DNA of 64,000 bases, taken from positions 1 through 64,000 of the forward strand of contig JBKCVA010000182.1 of NCBI GenBank assembly GCA_046318115.1. Reading direction: 5' to 3'. The notes under the pieces were generated by a model. The model was not told where the DNA came from, did not search any database, and saw only the letters and a program-made list of their open reading frames with translations. Origin of the DNA: Aquimonas sp046318115 (GTDB lineage Bacteria > Pseudomonadota > Gammaproteobacteria > Xanthomonadales > Xanthomonadaceae). A program made the position numbers and the translations under genes. Shown in pieces: positions 23,392-32,467 of this stretch (the first letter of the stretch is position 1; every line of letters begins with the position of its first letter).

Positions 23392-24915
23392 ATGGGCACG
23401 CCCGCCACGATCCGCCAGGACGACTTCATCCAGAGCGTCGCTGACGCCCTGCAGTACATCAGCTACTACCATCCGGTCGATTACATCCAGGCGCTCGCCG
23501 CGGCCTACGAGCGCGAGGAGAGCCCGGCGGCCAAGGATGCGATGGCGCAGATCCTGATCAACTCGCGGATGTGCGCGGAAGGCCATCGGCCGATCTGCCA
23601 GGACACCGGCATCGTCACCGTGTTCCTGAAGATCGGCATGGACGTGCGCTGGGACGCCACGCTGAGCGTTGAAGACATGGTCAACGAAGGCGTGCGCCGC
23701 GCCTACAACCATCCCGACAACAAGCTGCGCGCCTCCGTGCTGGCCGATCCCGCCGGCAAGCGCCTCAACACGAAGGACAACACGCCCGCGGTCATCAACA
23801 TGGCAGTGGTGCCCGGCAATACGGTCGACGTGATCGTGGCTGCTAAGGGCGGTGGTTCGGAAGCGAAGTCCAAGTTCGCGATGCTCAATCCGTCCGATTC
23901 CATCGTCGACTGGGTGATGAAGACGGTGCCCACCATGGGCGCGGGCTGGTGCCCGCCGGGGATGCTCGGCATCGGTATCGGCGGCACCGCCGAGAAGGCC
24001 ATGCTGCTCGCCAAAGAGGCCCTGATGGAGCACATCGACATCCAGGAGCTGATCGCGCGCGGCCCTGCCAACCGCATCGAAGAGCTGCGGCTTGAGCTGT
24101 ACGAGAAGGTCAATGCGTTGGGCATCGGCGCGCAGGGGCTGGGCGGCCTGACCACGGTGCTCGACGTCAAGATCAAGGACTATCCGACCCACGCGGCCAA
24201 CCTGCCGGTGGCCTTGATACCGAACTGCGCGGCTACCCGCCATGCGCACTTTGTGCTCGATGGTTCCGGTCCGGTCAGTCTCGATCCGCCTTCGCTGGAG
24301 GATTGGCCGAAGCTCACCTACGACGCCAGCAAGGGCCGCCGCGTGGACCTCGCGGCGGTGACGCGTGATGAGGTGGCGAGTTGGAAGCCCGGCGAGGTGC
24401 TGCTGCTCAATGGCAAGATCCTCACCGGCCGCGACGCTGCGCACAAGCGCATGGTCGACATGCTTAACCGTGGTGAGCAGTTGCCGGTCGACTTCACGGG
24501 GCGCTTCATCTATTACGTCGGACCGGTCGATCCCGTGCGCGACGAGGCCGTAGGCCCTGCCGGCCCCACCACCGCCACCCGCATGGACAAGTTCACCGAC
24601 CAGGTGCTGGGTGCGACCGGCCTGATCGGCATGATCGGCAAGGCCGAGCGTGGACCAGCGGCGATCGAGGCGATCAGAAAGCACCGCTCGGTTTACCTGA
24701 TGGCGGTAGGCGGCGCAGCCTATCTGGTGTCGAAGGCAATCAAGTCGGCCAAAGTTGTTGGCTTCGAGGACCTCGGTATGGAGGCCATCTATGAGTTCGA
24801 TGTGCGCGACATGCCGGTCACCGTCGCCGTCGATTCGGCAGGCGAGTCCGTCCACAACACGGGTCCGAAGCAGTGGCAAGCCCGGATAGGAAAGATCCCG
24901 GTGGTACTGGCCTGA
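23392..24915 (+). CDS. Fumarate hydratase, class I
   Basis: This iron-sulfur enzyme interconverts fumarate and L-malate in the TCA cycle. With ATG 23392 it has 507 residues; an in-frame ATG at 23359 would add 11. The 4Fe-4S cysteines are in PICQDTGI, GWCPPGM and IPNCAATRHA. The C-terminal beta domain has GRDAAHKRMVDML and GPTTATRMDKFTD. It is the oxygen-labile FumA/FumB type, not the FumC type; the latter is not in this window. GGAAG precedes 23392 at a loose distance. The next gene starts 17 bases downstream. Confidence 0.95.
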   Translation: MGTPATIRQDDFIQSVADALQYISYYHPVDYIQALAAAYEREESPAAKDAMAQILINSRMCAEGHRPICQDTGIVTVFLKIGMDVRWDATLSVEDMVNEGVRRAYNHPDNKLRASVLADPAGKRLNTKDNTPAVINMAVVPGNTVDVIVAAKGGGSEAKSKFAMLNPSDSIVDWVMKTVPTMGAGWCPPGMLGIGIGGTAEKAMLLAKEALMEHIDIQELIARGPANRIEELRLELYEKVNALGIGAQGLGGLTTVLDVKIKDYPTHAANLPVALIPNCAATRHAHFVLDGSGPVSLDPPSLEDWPKLTYDASKGRRVDLAAVTRDEVASWKPGEVLLLNGKILTGRDAAHKRMVDMLNRGEQLPVDFTGRFIYYVGPVDPVRDEAVGPAGPTTATRMDKFTDQVLGATGLIGMIGKAERGPAAIEAIRKHRSVYLMAVGGAAYLVSKAIKSAKVVGFEDLGMEAIYEFDVRDMPVTVAVDSAGESVHNTGPKQWQARIGKIPVVLA

Positions 24916-24931
24916 GCGGCGCGCCGATCCA

Positions 24932-25603
24932 ATGCGTGTCCTTCTGATTGGCGGTTCAGGCCTGGTGGGTCGAGCCCTCGCGGCGCGCCTTTCCAGCCGC
25001 CCTGGACTTGAGCTGGCTCTCCTTCTCCGGAGCGCCTCCCCCCGGTTTGTTGCGGACGCGCGCGTGTTCGCGGGCGAGCCGCTGGCCGAGGCGCTTCTGG
25101 AGTGGCAAGGGGCTGAGCAGGGCTGCGATGTGTTCGTCAGCGCGCTAGGCACCACCCGCAGTATCGCCGGCTCGATCGAGGAGTTCGCGCGGATCGACCG
25201 TGACCTCGTGCTGCAGGTGGCTGGGGCTGCGCGTGAGGCCGGCGCCCGTCAAGCGATCCTGGTCTCCTCCGTCGGTGCGGATGCCCGTTCGCGCAATGAC
25301 TACCTGCGTATCAAGGGTGAGCTGGAGGAGGGCGTCGTCGCGCTGGGCTTCGAGCGCTGCGACTTCCTCCAGCCGGGCCTGCTGCTCGGAGAGCGCCGGG
25401 GGCAGCCTGCGCGCCCGGTCGAGCGCTTGGGTCAGCGCCTCGCGCCTCTGCTCAACCCTCTGTTGGCGGGCCCACTGGAACGCTATCGCGCCGTCGACGC
25501 AGACACCGTTGCTGTCGCGGCCGTGGGCTTGGTCGGCGCGCCGGGCGCTGGTGTTCAGCGTTACCTGGGGCTCGGGCTGCAGGCGCTGGCACGTGCTCAC
25601 TGA
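24932..25603 (+). CDS. NAD(P)-binding Rossmann protein (HTATIP2/epimerase-like)
   Basis: The 223-residue protein belongs to the atypical SDR group. The dinucleotide loop is GGSGLVGRALAARL. VFVSALGTTRSIAGSIEEFARIDRDLV and ILVSSVGADARSRNDYLRIKGELEE, with the YxxxK motif, are typical of the HTATIP2/TIP30-like branch. The reaction is unknown. It follows the fumarase gene by 17 bases and is probably in the same transcript. Confidence 0.85.
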   Translation: MRVLLIGGSGLVGRALAARLSSRPGLELALLLRSASPRFVADARVFAGEPLAEALLEWQGAEQGCDVFVSALGTTRSIAGSIEEFARIDRDLVLQVAGAAREAGARQAILVSSVGADARSRNDYLRIKGELEEGVVALGFERCDFLQPGLLLGERRGQPARPVERLGQRLAPLLNPLLAGPLERYRAVDADTVAVAAVGLVGAPGAGVQRYLGLGLQALARAH

Positions 25604-25759
25604 GGATCGGAAAGGGATCGGGCCTGTGGCATCTGAGTCACGCTGGACGGTCGAGGCGCGACTCTGCCGGTTCAGCCGCTGAACTTCGCTGCCTGCGCCC
25701 GCCTGCCTCACGTACACTTGGCAGCCTGTCTTTTGTCTTGATTTCTCCGGAGAACTCGC

Positions 25760-26422
25760 GTGCTGGAACTGCTCATTGCTGGCGGCTGGGTGATGTGGCC
25801 AATCCTGCTGTGTTCGGCCTTGGCTGTCGCCATCATCATCGAGCGCTTCTGGAGCCTGCGGCGCTCGAAGGTGCTGCCGCTGGATCTTGGGGATGAAGTG
25901 AGGCAGTGGGCTGCCAGCGGTCGACTGGACCCGAAGCATATCGACACCCTGCGCGTGAACTCGCCGCTGGGGGCGCTCCTCGCTGCTGCGATTGAGGTTC
26001 GCCAGCGCCCGCGGGATCAGATCAAGGAGCGCGTCGAGGATGTCGGTCGACACCAGCTGCATGGCATGGAACGTTTTCTCAACACGCTTGGCACCATTTC
26101 CGGCATCAGTCCCCTGCTTGGCCTGTTGGGCACGGTGTTCGGCATGATCGAGATGTTTCTCGGCATGCTGACCCATGGTGTGGGCGATGCCAACCAGTTG
26201 GCCGGCGGCATTGGCGAGGCTCTGATCACCACCGCAGCGGGGCTCTGCGTGGCGATTCCGTCGTTCATGTTCTACCGCTACTTCCGTGGGCGCATTGCGG
26301 CCTATGTGGTCGAGATGGAGCAGCAGGTCATCGCACTGCTGGACACGCTGGAGACCGTGCCCCAGCCGGGCACCGCACAGCCTGCTCCCCGGCCACGTCG
26401 CCCCGTTCCGGGTACCGCCTGA
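25760..26422 (+). CDS. exbB: MotA/TolQ/ExbB proton channel family protein
   Basis: This inner-membrane protein forms a proton-conducting complex with ExbD that energises outer-membrane functions. Its 220 residues have three membrane segments: near the N-terminus (WVMWPILLCSALAVAIIIE), near 110-130 (LLGLLGTVFGMIEMF) and near 155-175. GEALITTAAGLCVAIPSFMFYR is the family signature. The start is GTG with GGAG upstream. Its stop overlaps the exbD ATG by one base. It heads the exbBD-msbA-lpxK-kdsB operon, a position often seen in Xanthomonadales, so it may serve LPS export rather than TonB (inference). Confidence 0.93.
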   Translation: MLELLIAGGWVMWPILLCSALAVAIIIERFWSLRRSKVLPLDLGDEVRQWAASGRLDPKHIDTLRVNSPLGALLAAAIEVRQRPRDQIKERVEDVGRHQLHGMERFLNTLGTISGISPLLGLLGTVFGMIEMFLGMLTHGVGDANQLAGGIGEALITTAAGLCVAIPSFMFYRYFRGRIAAYVVEMEQQVIALLDTLETVPQPGTAQPAPRPRRPVPGTA

Positions 26423-26865
26423 TGGACTTCGGCAGTCGTCGCTCGCTGGAAGATCCCGAGCTCAACCTGACGCCACTGATCGATGTGGTGTTCTGCCTGA
26501 TCATCTTCTTCGTGGTCACCACCACGTTCGATGATCGCTCCGCGCTGAACATCCAGCTTCCCACCGCCACGCCCTCGGAGGCATTGCCGGTCGGGGAGCC
26601 GCTGCAAATGCAGATCGATGCGGAGGGGCGTTACTTCATCGCCGGCAACGAAGTGCTCAGGCGCGATGGCTCGGCCCTGCGCGAGGCCCTGGAACAGATC
26701 GCGGGCGATGATCGCGAGCGCAGCGTGATCCTGCGCGCCGATGCCCGCACTCCGCATCAGGCGGTCGTAACCGCCATGGATGCCTTGGGTGCAGTGGGCT
26801 TTACCAAGCTCTCGATCGCCACCGTGCCCGAGAGCGAGACTGCGGGCGGCACCGACGGCCGATGA
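26422..26865 (+). CDS. exbD: ExbD/TolR family protein
   Basis: The 147-residue partner of ExbB has one membrane segment, PLIDVVFCLIIFFVVTTTF (residues 14-32). It contains the conserved proton-carrying Asp (LIDV). A periplasmic domain of about 110 residues follows, ending VVTAMDALGAVGFTKLSIATVPE, as in ExbD/TolR. Its 3' end overlaps the msbA start by 4 bases. Confidence 0.93.
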   Translation: MDFGSRRSLEDPELNLTPLIDVVFCLIIFFVVTTTFDDRSALNIQLPTATPSEALPVGEPLQMQIDAEGRYFIAGNEVLRRDGSALREALEQIAGDDRERSVILRADARTPHQAVVTAMDALGAVGFTKLSIATVPESETAGGTDGR

Positions 26866-28661
26866 GCGCATCACCCGGGAGCGCCGAGGCAGGTACGCAG
26901 CTGTCGGCGGTGCAGTCCTATCGGCGTCTGCTCGGCTATGCGAAGACCTACTGGGGCTTCGGCCTGATCGCTCTGGTTGGTATAGGCCTGGATGCGGCCT
27001 CATCGGCAGCCTTCGTGCAGCTCATCGAGCCGATGCTCAACGACCTGTTCGTTGCTCGCGACCCTTGGGCGATCCAGTGGCTGCCGGTGATGCTGATCGG
27101 CGTTTTCGTGGTGCGCGGCATTGGCACCTATGCCACCGACTACGGGATGGCACGAGTCGGTCGGGGCGTTGTGCGCGACCTGCGGGTGGCGATTTTCGCC
27201 CACTACCAGCGGCTTCCGGCGGGCTGGTTCGATCGCGAGCCCTCGGGCCAGATCATCGCGCGCGTGATCTACAGCGCCGAGCAGATGGCACACGCGGTCG
27301 CCGAGGCGCTCAAGGTCCTGCTGCTCGATGCGCTGATGGTGATCGCGATGGTTGGTGTCATGCTCTCGAAGAGCGCCAGCCTGACCCTCTATCTTTTCGT
27401 GATGGTGCCACTGGCGGGATTGGTCTGGCAGTTCGTGGGCAAGCGCTTCCGCCGAATCAATCGGCAGATCCAGGGCGCGGTCGGCGAGGTGACCGGCATG
27501 GTGGAGGAAGCCGTGGACGGCCACCGGGAGGTCCGCGTTTATGGCGGCCAGGCGCACGAGGCGGAGCGCTTCGGCGAAGCCGTGCAGCGCAATTTCCGAC
27601 TGAACCTGAAGGTGGCGGCGACCAACGCCCTCAGCACTTCGACCGTGCAACTGATCGCCGCCAGCGTGCTGGCGGCGATTGTCTGGCGTGCCACGCGGCC
27701 CGACCTGCTCGACACCATGAATCCGGGCAGCTTCATGTCGCTGATCGGCGCCATGATGGTGATGTTGCCTTCGCTCAAGCGGCTGACCTCGGTGCAGTCC
27801 ATGCTGCAGCGGGGCATCGCGGCCGCGGACGATCTGTTTGCAGTGCTCGACACACCGCCGGAGCAGGATCGCGGCACCCTGCGGATCGAGCGCGCGCGCG
27901 GCGAAATCGAGTTCGACGCAGTGCGCCTGGCCTACCCTGGTGCGGCGTCGCCCGCACTTGACGGGGTGAGCCTGCGCTGCGCGCCAGGCACGGTCACTGC
28001 CCTGGTCGGGCGGTCCGGGAGTGGCAAGTCGAGCCTGGTCAGCCTGCTGCCGCGCTTCTACGAGCCCAGCGCGGGGGCGGTCAGGCTGGATGGTCAATCG
28101 CTGCAGGACTACCGCCTTGAAGACCTGCGTGCGCAGATCGCGCTGGTCAGCCAGCGCGTGGTGCTGTTCACCGGCAGCATCGCCGACAACATCGCCTTCG
28201 GCGCCATGCGCCGGGTGAATCGCGCCGAGATCGAGGCCGCGGCAGAGGCCGCCAATGCCATGGAGTTCATCCGGCCGCTGCCGCAGGGCCTGGACAGCCC
28301 GGTGGGCGAGGGCGGGGCGCTGCTTTCAGGTGGCCAGCGCCAGCGGATCGCGATTGCGCGCGCCCTGCTGAAGAACGCGCCGATCCTGATTCTCGACGAG
28401 GCCACCAGCGCCCTCGATAGCGAAAGCGAGCGGCTGATCCAGGAGGCGCTTGCGCGGCTGATGCGCGACCGTACGACCCTGGTCATCGCGCACAGGCTGG
28501 CCACGATCGAACACGCTGACCAGATCGCGGTGCTTGAAGGCGGCCGCGTGCAGGAGGTCGGCCACCACGCCGAGCTGCTCGCCCGAGACGGGCTGTATGC
28601 CTCTCTGCATCGCCTGCAGTTCAACGAGTCGGCGCCGGCCGCGTTCGATCCGAGGCCATGA
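26862..28661 (+). CDS. msbA: Lipid A export ATP-binding/permease protein MsbA
   Basis: MsbA flips lipid A-core from the inner to the outer leaflet of the inner membrane using ATP. The 599-residue half-transporter has six membrane helices in residues 20-320 and a nucleotide-binding domain after about 345. Walker A is GRSGSGKSSLV, the signature is LSGGQRQRIAIARALL and Walker B is ILILDEATSALDS. It starts with ATGA overlap from exbD, and lpxK overlaps its end, so the operon is tightly coupled. Confidence 0.96.
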   Translation: MSASPGSAEAGTQLSAVQSYRRLLGYAKTYWGFGLIALVGIGLDAASSAAFVQLIEPMLNDLFVARDPWAIQWLPVMLIGVFVVRGIGTYATDYGMARVGRGVVRDLRVAIFAHYQRLPAGWFDREPSGQIIARVIYSAEQMAHAVAEALKVLLLDALMVIAMVGVMLSKSASLTLYLFVMVPLAGLVWQFVGKRFRRINRQIQGAVGEVTGMVEEAVDGHREVRVYGGQAHEAERFGEAVQRNFRLNLKVAATNALSTSTVQLIAASVLAAIVWRATRPDLLDTMNPGSFMSLIGAMMVMLPSLKRLTSVQSMLQRGIAAADDLFAVLDTPPEQDRGTLRIERARGEIEFDAVRLAYPGAASPALDGVSLRCAPGTVTALVGRSGSGKSSLVSLLPRFYEPSAGAVRLDGQSLQDYRLEDLRAQIALVSQRVVLFTGSIADNIAFGAMRRVNRAEIEAAAEAANAMEFIRPLPQGLDSPVGEGGALLSGGQRQRIAIARALLKNAPILILDEATSALDSESERLIQEALARLMRDRTTLVIAHRLATIEHADQIAVLEGGRVQEVGHHAELLARDGLYASLHRLQFNESAPAAFDPRP

Positions 28662-29659
28662 CGCTGCGTGCCAGCCTGGAGCGTTGGCTGGTCGGGCGCT
28701 GGTACGGTCCGCGCCCGATCCTGCCCTTGCTGCCGCTGTCCTGGCTGTTTGGCTTCCTCGCTGCGCTGCGGCGCTGGCTGTACCGGCGTGGCATCCTGAA
28801 AGCGGAGCCACGCCCGGTTCCGGTGCTGGTGGTAGGCAACCTGACCGTGGGGGGCGCGGGCAAGACGCCGACTGTGCTGGCCTTGATCGAAGGCCTGCGC
28901 GCTAGGGGCTGGCGACCCGGTGTGATTTCGCGCGGTCACGGTGGTGACTCGCGCGCCGCCATGCTGTTGCCTGAGGTGCCCGACCCGCATCGCTTCGGCG
29001 ACGAGCCGAGCCTGATCAGAGCTCGCAGTGGCGTGCCGGTTGCTGTGGCTCCTCGGCGCAGCGAGGCGGCCGCGCTGCTGGAGCGCGCCGGCGAGGTCGA
29101 TCTGCTGGTTGCCGACGATGGCTTGCAGCACTACGCGCTGTCGCGTGACGTCGAGGTGCTTGTGATCGATGGTGAGCGACGCTTCGGCAACTCGGCTTTG
29201 CTGCCGGCCGGCCCGCTGCGCGAGCCGCTGGCGCGCGCGCGCAGCTGCGCTGCAAGCATCTGCAATGGCGGCACGCCTCAGCCGGGGGAGTGGTTGATGC
29301 GGCTGGAGGCGCTGCCCCTGCGCGCCCTGACAGGGGGGGCGGCCGCGCCACCGATGGCGGGACGCGTGCATGCCGTGGCCGGTATCGCCCATCCAGGGCG
29401 CTTCTTCGCCAGTCTTCGGGCCCTCGGTTTCGACCCGATCGAGCATGCTTTCCCTGACCATCATTCCTTTGTGGCTGCGGACCTGGCATTTCCCGACGAT
29501 CTGCCGGTGCTCATGACCGAAAAGGATGCGGTCAAGTGCAGGAGTTTCGCCTGCGCGCGCTGCTTTTACCTGCCGGTCAGCGCGAGCCTGCCGGAAGCGC
29601 TGTTCGACCTGCTGCACGCGCGGCTCAAGTCCGCGCAGGATCTGCGAGGACGCCGATGA
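28658..29659 (+). CDS. lpxK: Tetraacyldisaccharide 4'-kinase
   Basis: LpxK phosphorylates the lipid A precursor at the 4' position, on the cytoplasmic face of the inner membrane. The 333 residues have an N-terminal membrane-associated helix (PLSWLFGFLAALRRWLY) and Walker A in VGNLTVGGAGKTPTV. LLVADDGLQHYAL is the conserved Asp-containing motif, and MTEKDAVKC lies near the end. It overlaps msbA and kdsB by 4 bases each. No ycaR-like gene sits between lpxK and kdsB, unlike in E. coli. Confidence 0.96.
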   Translation: MTLRASLERWLVGRWYGPRPILPLLPLSWLFGFLAALRRWLYRRGILKAEPRPVPVLVVGNLTVGGAGKTPTVLALIEGLRARGWRPGVISRGHGGDSRAAMLLPEVPDPHRFGDEPSLIRARSGVPVAVAPRRSEAAALLERAGEVDLLVADDGLQHYALSRDVEVLVIDGERRFGNSALLPAGPLREPLARARSCAASICNGGTPQPGEWLMRLEALPLRALTGGAAAPPMAGRVHAVAGIAHPGRFFASLRALGFDPIEHAFPDHHSFVAADLAFPDDLPVLMTEKDAVKCRSFACARCFYLPVSASLPEALFDLLHARLKSAQDLRGRR

Positions 29660-30429
29660 GCCCGAGCTGCGATTTCGTGGTCGCGATTCCCGCCCGCTAT
29701 GCCTCCTCCCGCCTGCCGGGCAAACCGCTGCAGTTGATCGCCGGCGAGCCTATGATCGTTCACGTGCTGCGGCGCGCCCTGGAGGCGGGTGCGAGCGAGG
29801 TGGTGGTCGCGACCGACGACGTGCGCATCGCCGAGGCCGTGGCCGGGCGGGGGGCGACCGTCTGCATGACTGCTCCCGAGCTGGCTTCCGGCACCGATCG
29901 CCTTGCCGCCGCCGCGCGTGCGCTGGACTGGTCCGAGCAGCGCATCGTGGTCAACCTTCAAGGCGATGAGCCGTTGGCGCCGCCCAGTGCGATCGCCGCG
30001 GTTGCGCGGCTGCTCCATGAGAGCAACGCACACATCGCTACCCTGGCGCAGCCGATCGCGGTCAGTGAAGAGTTGTTCAATCCCAACTGCGTCAAGCTGG
30101 TGCGCGACGCCGACGGCGGCGCCCTCTTTTTCAGTCGCGCGCCGATTCCCTGGGATCGCGACGGTTTCGCCCATGATCGAGTGCAGCTCTCGGGCTCACA
30201 TTGGCTGCGTCACATCGGTCTGTACGCTTACCGTGCGGGCAGCCTGCTGCGCTTTGCCGCGATGCCGCCGGGGCGGCTTGAGCAGCTCGAGTGCCTGGAA
30301 CAGCTGCGCGCGTTGGAGGCGGGCTGGAGAATCGCGGTCGAGCTTTCGCCGCAGCCTTTTCCGGCGGGTGTCGACACCCCTGAAGATCTGGCGCGCGTGG
30401 ATGCGCTGCTGCGAGGCGTTCGCGCATGA
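29656..30429 (+). CDS. kdsB: 3-deoxy-manno-octulosonate cytidylyltransferase
   Basis: KdsB makes CMP-Kdo, the activated sugar for the inner core of LPS. The 257 residues start MSPSCDFVVAIPARYASSRLPGKPL, the nucleotide-binding signature. The later motifs VVNLQGDEPLAPP and RHIGLYAYR are diagnostic. ATG 29656 overlaps the lpxK stop by 4 bases; the open frame further upstream lies inside lpxK. The next gene overlaps its stop by 4 bases. Confidence 0.96.
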   Translation: MSPSCDFVVAIPARYASSRLPGKPLQLIAGEPMIVHVLRRALEAGASEVVVATDDVRIAEAVAGRGATVCMTAPELASGTDRLAAAARALDWSEQRIVVNLQGDEPLAPPSAIAAVARLLHESNAHIATLAQPIAVSEELFNPNCVKLVRDADGGALFFSRAPIPWDRDGFAHDRVQLSGSHWLRHIGLYAYRAGSLLRFAAMPPGRLEQLECLEQLRALEAGWRIAVELSPQPFPAGVDTPEDLARVDALLRGVRA

Positions 30430-30956
30430 AGAAGGCCCGTGATGGCGCGCGGAGCGTGCTGTTCGTCTGCTTGGGCAACATCTGCCGCTCGCCGATGGCT
30501 GAGGGCATTCTGCGCGTTCGTGCGGCCGAAGCTGGACTCGGATTGCACATCGATTCCGCTGGAACAGCGGGCTATCACGCTGGCAACGCTCCGGATCCCC
30601 GTGCGATCCGCGTGTCGCGGGCGCGAGGCACGCCGATCGACGGGCAGCGGGCGCGCCAGTTCGATCGGCGCGACTTCGACCGCTTCGACCTCATCCTTGC
30701 CGCGGATGCCAGCAACCTGCGAGATCTTCGTGCGCTGCAGCCCCAGACTTCGGGGGCTCGGCTGGCCTTGCTGCTTGAGTGGTCCGGTCTCGGCGAAAAT
30801 CGCGATGTGCCGGACCCCTATTACGGCCGCGTCGGTGCCTTCGAGCAGGTCCATGCGCTGCTGGATCGTGCGTGCCGACGAATCACGGCGCGCCTTTTGG
30901 GCATGGCAGAATGTGAAGCAATCGACGATGCTGGGAGCCGGGGCAGTTCCCCGTGA
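30426..30956 (+). CDS. Low-molecular-weight protein tyrosine phosphatase
   Basis: The enzyme dephosphorylates phosphotyrosine. Its 176 residues have the P-loop CLGNICRS (CX5R, near residue 15) and the general-acid loop DVPDPYYG. An intervening LILAADASNLRDL segment is typical of the family. Bacterial relatives such as Wzb pair with BY-kinases controlling exopolysaccharide, but no kinase is adjacent. It belongs to the lpxK-kdsB operon by ATGA overlap. The C-terminal 15 residues beyond the fold are low complexity. Confidence 0.93.
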   Translation: MKKARDGARSVLFVCLGNICRSPMAEGILRVRAAEAGLGLHIDSAGTAGYHAGNAPDPRAIRVSRARGTPIDGQRARQFDRRDFDRFDLILAADASNLRDLRALQPQTSGARLALLLEWSGLGENRDVPDPYYGRVGAFEQVHALLDRACRRITARLLGMAECEAIDDAGSRGSSP

Positions 30957-31017
30957 GTATTCGCCCGCCGGTCCGGGCGGACCGGGCCCGTTGGGCTCGA
31001 ACATTGAGGAGGCTTTC

Positions 31018-32445
31018 ATGGTGCCTGGCGCGCGCGCCCCTGAGTTCCACATCGCTCTCGAGTGGGTGAACGCGCCGCCGCAGCGCTTGGCCGAACTCAA
31101 GGGCCGAGCTGTTCTGCTGTACTTCTTCCATGTCGGTTCGGCGTGGTGCCAGAACGCCCTCGAAGACATGCGGCTGCTGCAGAACCAGTTCTCCGATGGG
31201 CTCACGGTGCTTGGGCTGCATTGCCCCAAGTTCGATGCCGAACGTGATCCGAGAATTCTTCTCAAGGCACTGAATAGACTGTTCGTGCGTTTTCCCGTCG
31301 CCCAGGACCCGGACTTCATCAGCTGGCAGCACTTCGGCGTCGAGGCTTGGCCGACAGCGGTCCTGATCGATACCGAAGGCCGGATTGTCGAGCGCCTCGT
31401 CGGGGAGCCGTTGCGCGAGCGCCTGCAGCCGGTGATCGATCGAGTGCTGCAGGAGGCCGGAGAGAGCGATACGCGGGTCTATGAGGCAGTCAGCTCCGTG
31501 TCGCGCCCTGAGCCGCGTCTTCCGTTGGCGTTTCCCAGTGGTCTTGCAGCCAGCGAGCGTCATCTCTACGTCGCGGACACGGGCCATAACCGTGTTCTCG
31601 AATGCACGCTGGACGGTCGCATCCTGCGACAGTTCGGATCGGGCAGCGGTGGCTTTATTGACGGCGGCAGTGCCGAGGCCAGTTTTCTGGCGCCTAGGGG
31701 GCTCGCGCTCTGGAAGGACGCCCTGTATGTCGCGGATACCGGAAACCATGCGCTCCGCCGCATCAGTCTTCTGGACGGCGACGTCGATACGCTTGCGGGG
31801 ACGGGGCGCGCCGGCGCGCGGCCGGACGCGGCGCCCGGGGATCCGGCGACCTGCGCGCTGAACGCACCTTGGTCGCTTGCGACCGCCTTCGACAAGCTCT
31901 ACGTTTCGATGGCGGGCTGGAACCAGATCTGGGAGTACGATCTGGGGCGTCGCAGCCTCGGCCCCTTGGCCGGATCCGGCGCACTGGCACTGGGCGATGG
32001 CGAACAAAGGGCAGCGCATTTCGCCCAGCCGGCCGGTCTTGCCCTCGCCCAGAACACGCTTTTCGTGTCGGATTCGGCGTCGTCGGCGATTCGCGGAATC
32101 CAGCTCGCGACCGGCAAGGTGCAGACCCTCATGGGGTCCGGCCTGTACGAGTTCGGTGATGTCGATGGACCACTGGGCCAAGCTCGACTGCAGTATCCAT
32201 TGGCAATCGTGCTTGATCCGCGCGCTCCGCAGCTGTGGATCGCTGACACCTACAACAGCGCCCTGAAGCTGCTTGCGCCGACGACCCGTCAAGTCACAGC
32301 GCAGAACATCGGTTACCGTCTGCACCAGCCGACGGCGCTGGCTGTCAATCGCAGCAGCCTTTTCCTTGCCAATACCGATGCGCACGAGATCCTGCGCATC
32401 GATTTCGACAGCCAACTGCCGCGTCGTCTGTCGATCGGCGAGTGA
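31018..32445 (+). CDS. Thioredoxin-fold plus NHL-repeat protein (NHLRC2-like)
   Basis: The 475-residue protein starts at ATG 31018 behind GAGGAGG. Residues about 1-145 have a thioredoxin/TlpA-like fold (LKGRAVLLYFFHVGSAWCQNALEDM, then AWPTAVLIDTEGRI). The usual CxxC is reduced to a single Cys in WCQNA. Residues 165-470 hold NHL-type propeller repeats, each with a segment such as LYVADTGHNRVLE, LYVADTGNHALRR, LFVSDSASSAIRG and LWIADTYNSALKL. This matches the NHLRC2 architecture, whose function is not settled. No signal peptide is evident, so it is probably cytoplasmic. It follows the phosphatase gene by 61 bases. Confidence 0.85.
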   Translation: MVPGARAPEFHIALEWVNAPPQRLAELKGRAVLLYFFHVGSAWCQNALEDMRLLQNQFSDGLTVLGLHCPKFDAERDPRILLKALNRLFVRFPVAQDPDFISWQHFGVEAWPTAVLIDTEGRIVERLVGEPLRERLQPVIDRVLQEAGESDTRVYEAVSSVSRPEPRLPLAFPSGLAASERHLYVADTGHNRVLECTLDGRILRQFGSGSGGFIDGGSAEASFLAPRGLALWKDALYVADTGNHALRRISLLDGDVDTLAGTGRAGARPDAAPGDPATCALNAPWSLATAFDKLYVSMAGWNQIWEYDLGRRSLGPLAGSGALALGDGEQRAAHFAQPAGLALAQNTLFVSDSASSAIRGIQLATGKVQTLMGSGLYEFGDVDGPLGQARLQYPLAIVLDPRAPQLWIADTYNSALKLLAPTTRQVTAQNIGYRLHQPTALAVNRSSLFLANTDAHEILRIDFDSQLPRRLSIGE

Positions 32446-32467
32446 GGCACGGTCGGCAGTCATCCGA

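Noticed and set aside
23005..25155. Minus-strand open frame of about 716 codons opposite fumarase
   Set aside because: The plus strand carries a clear class I fumarase, and the antisense product has no recognisable domain.
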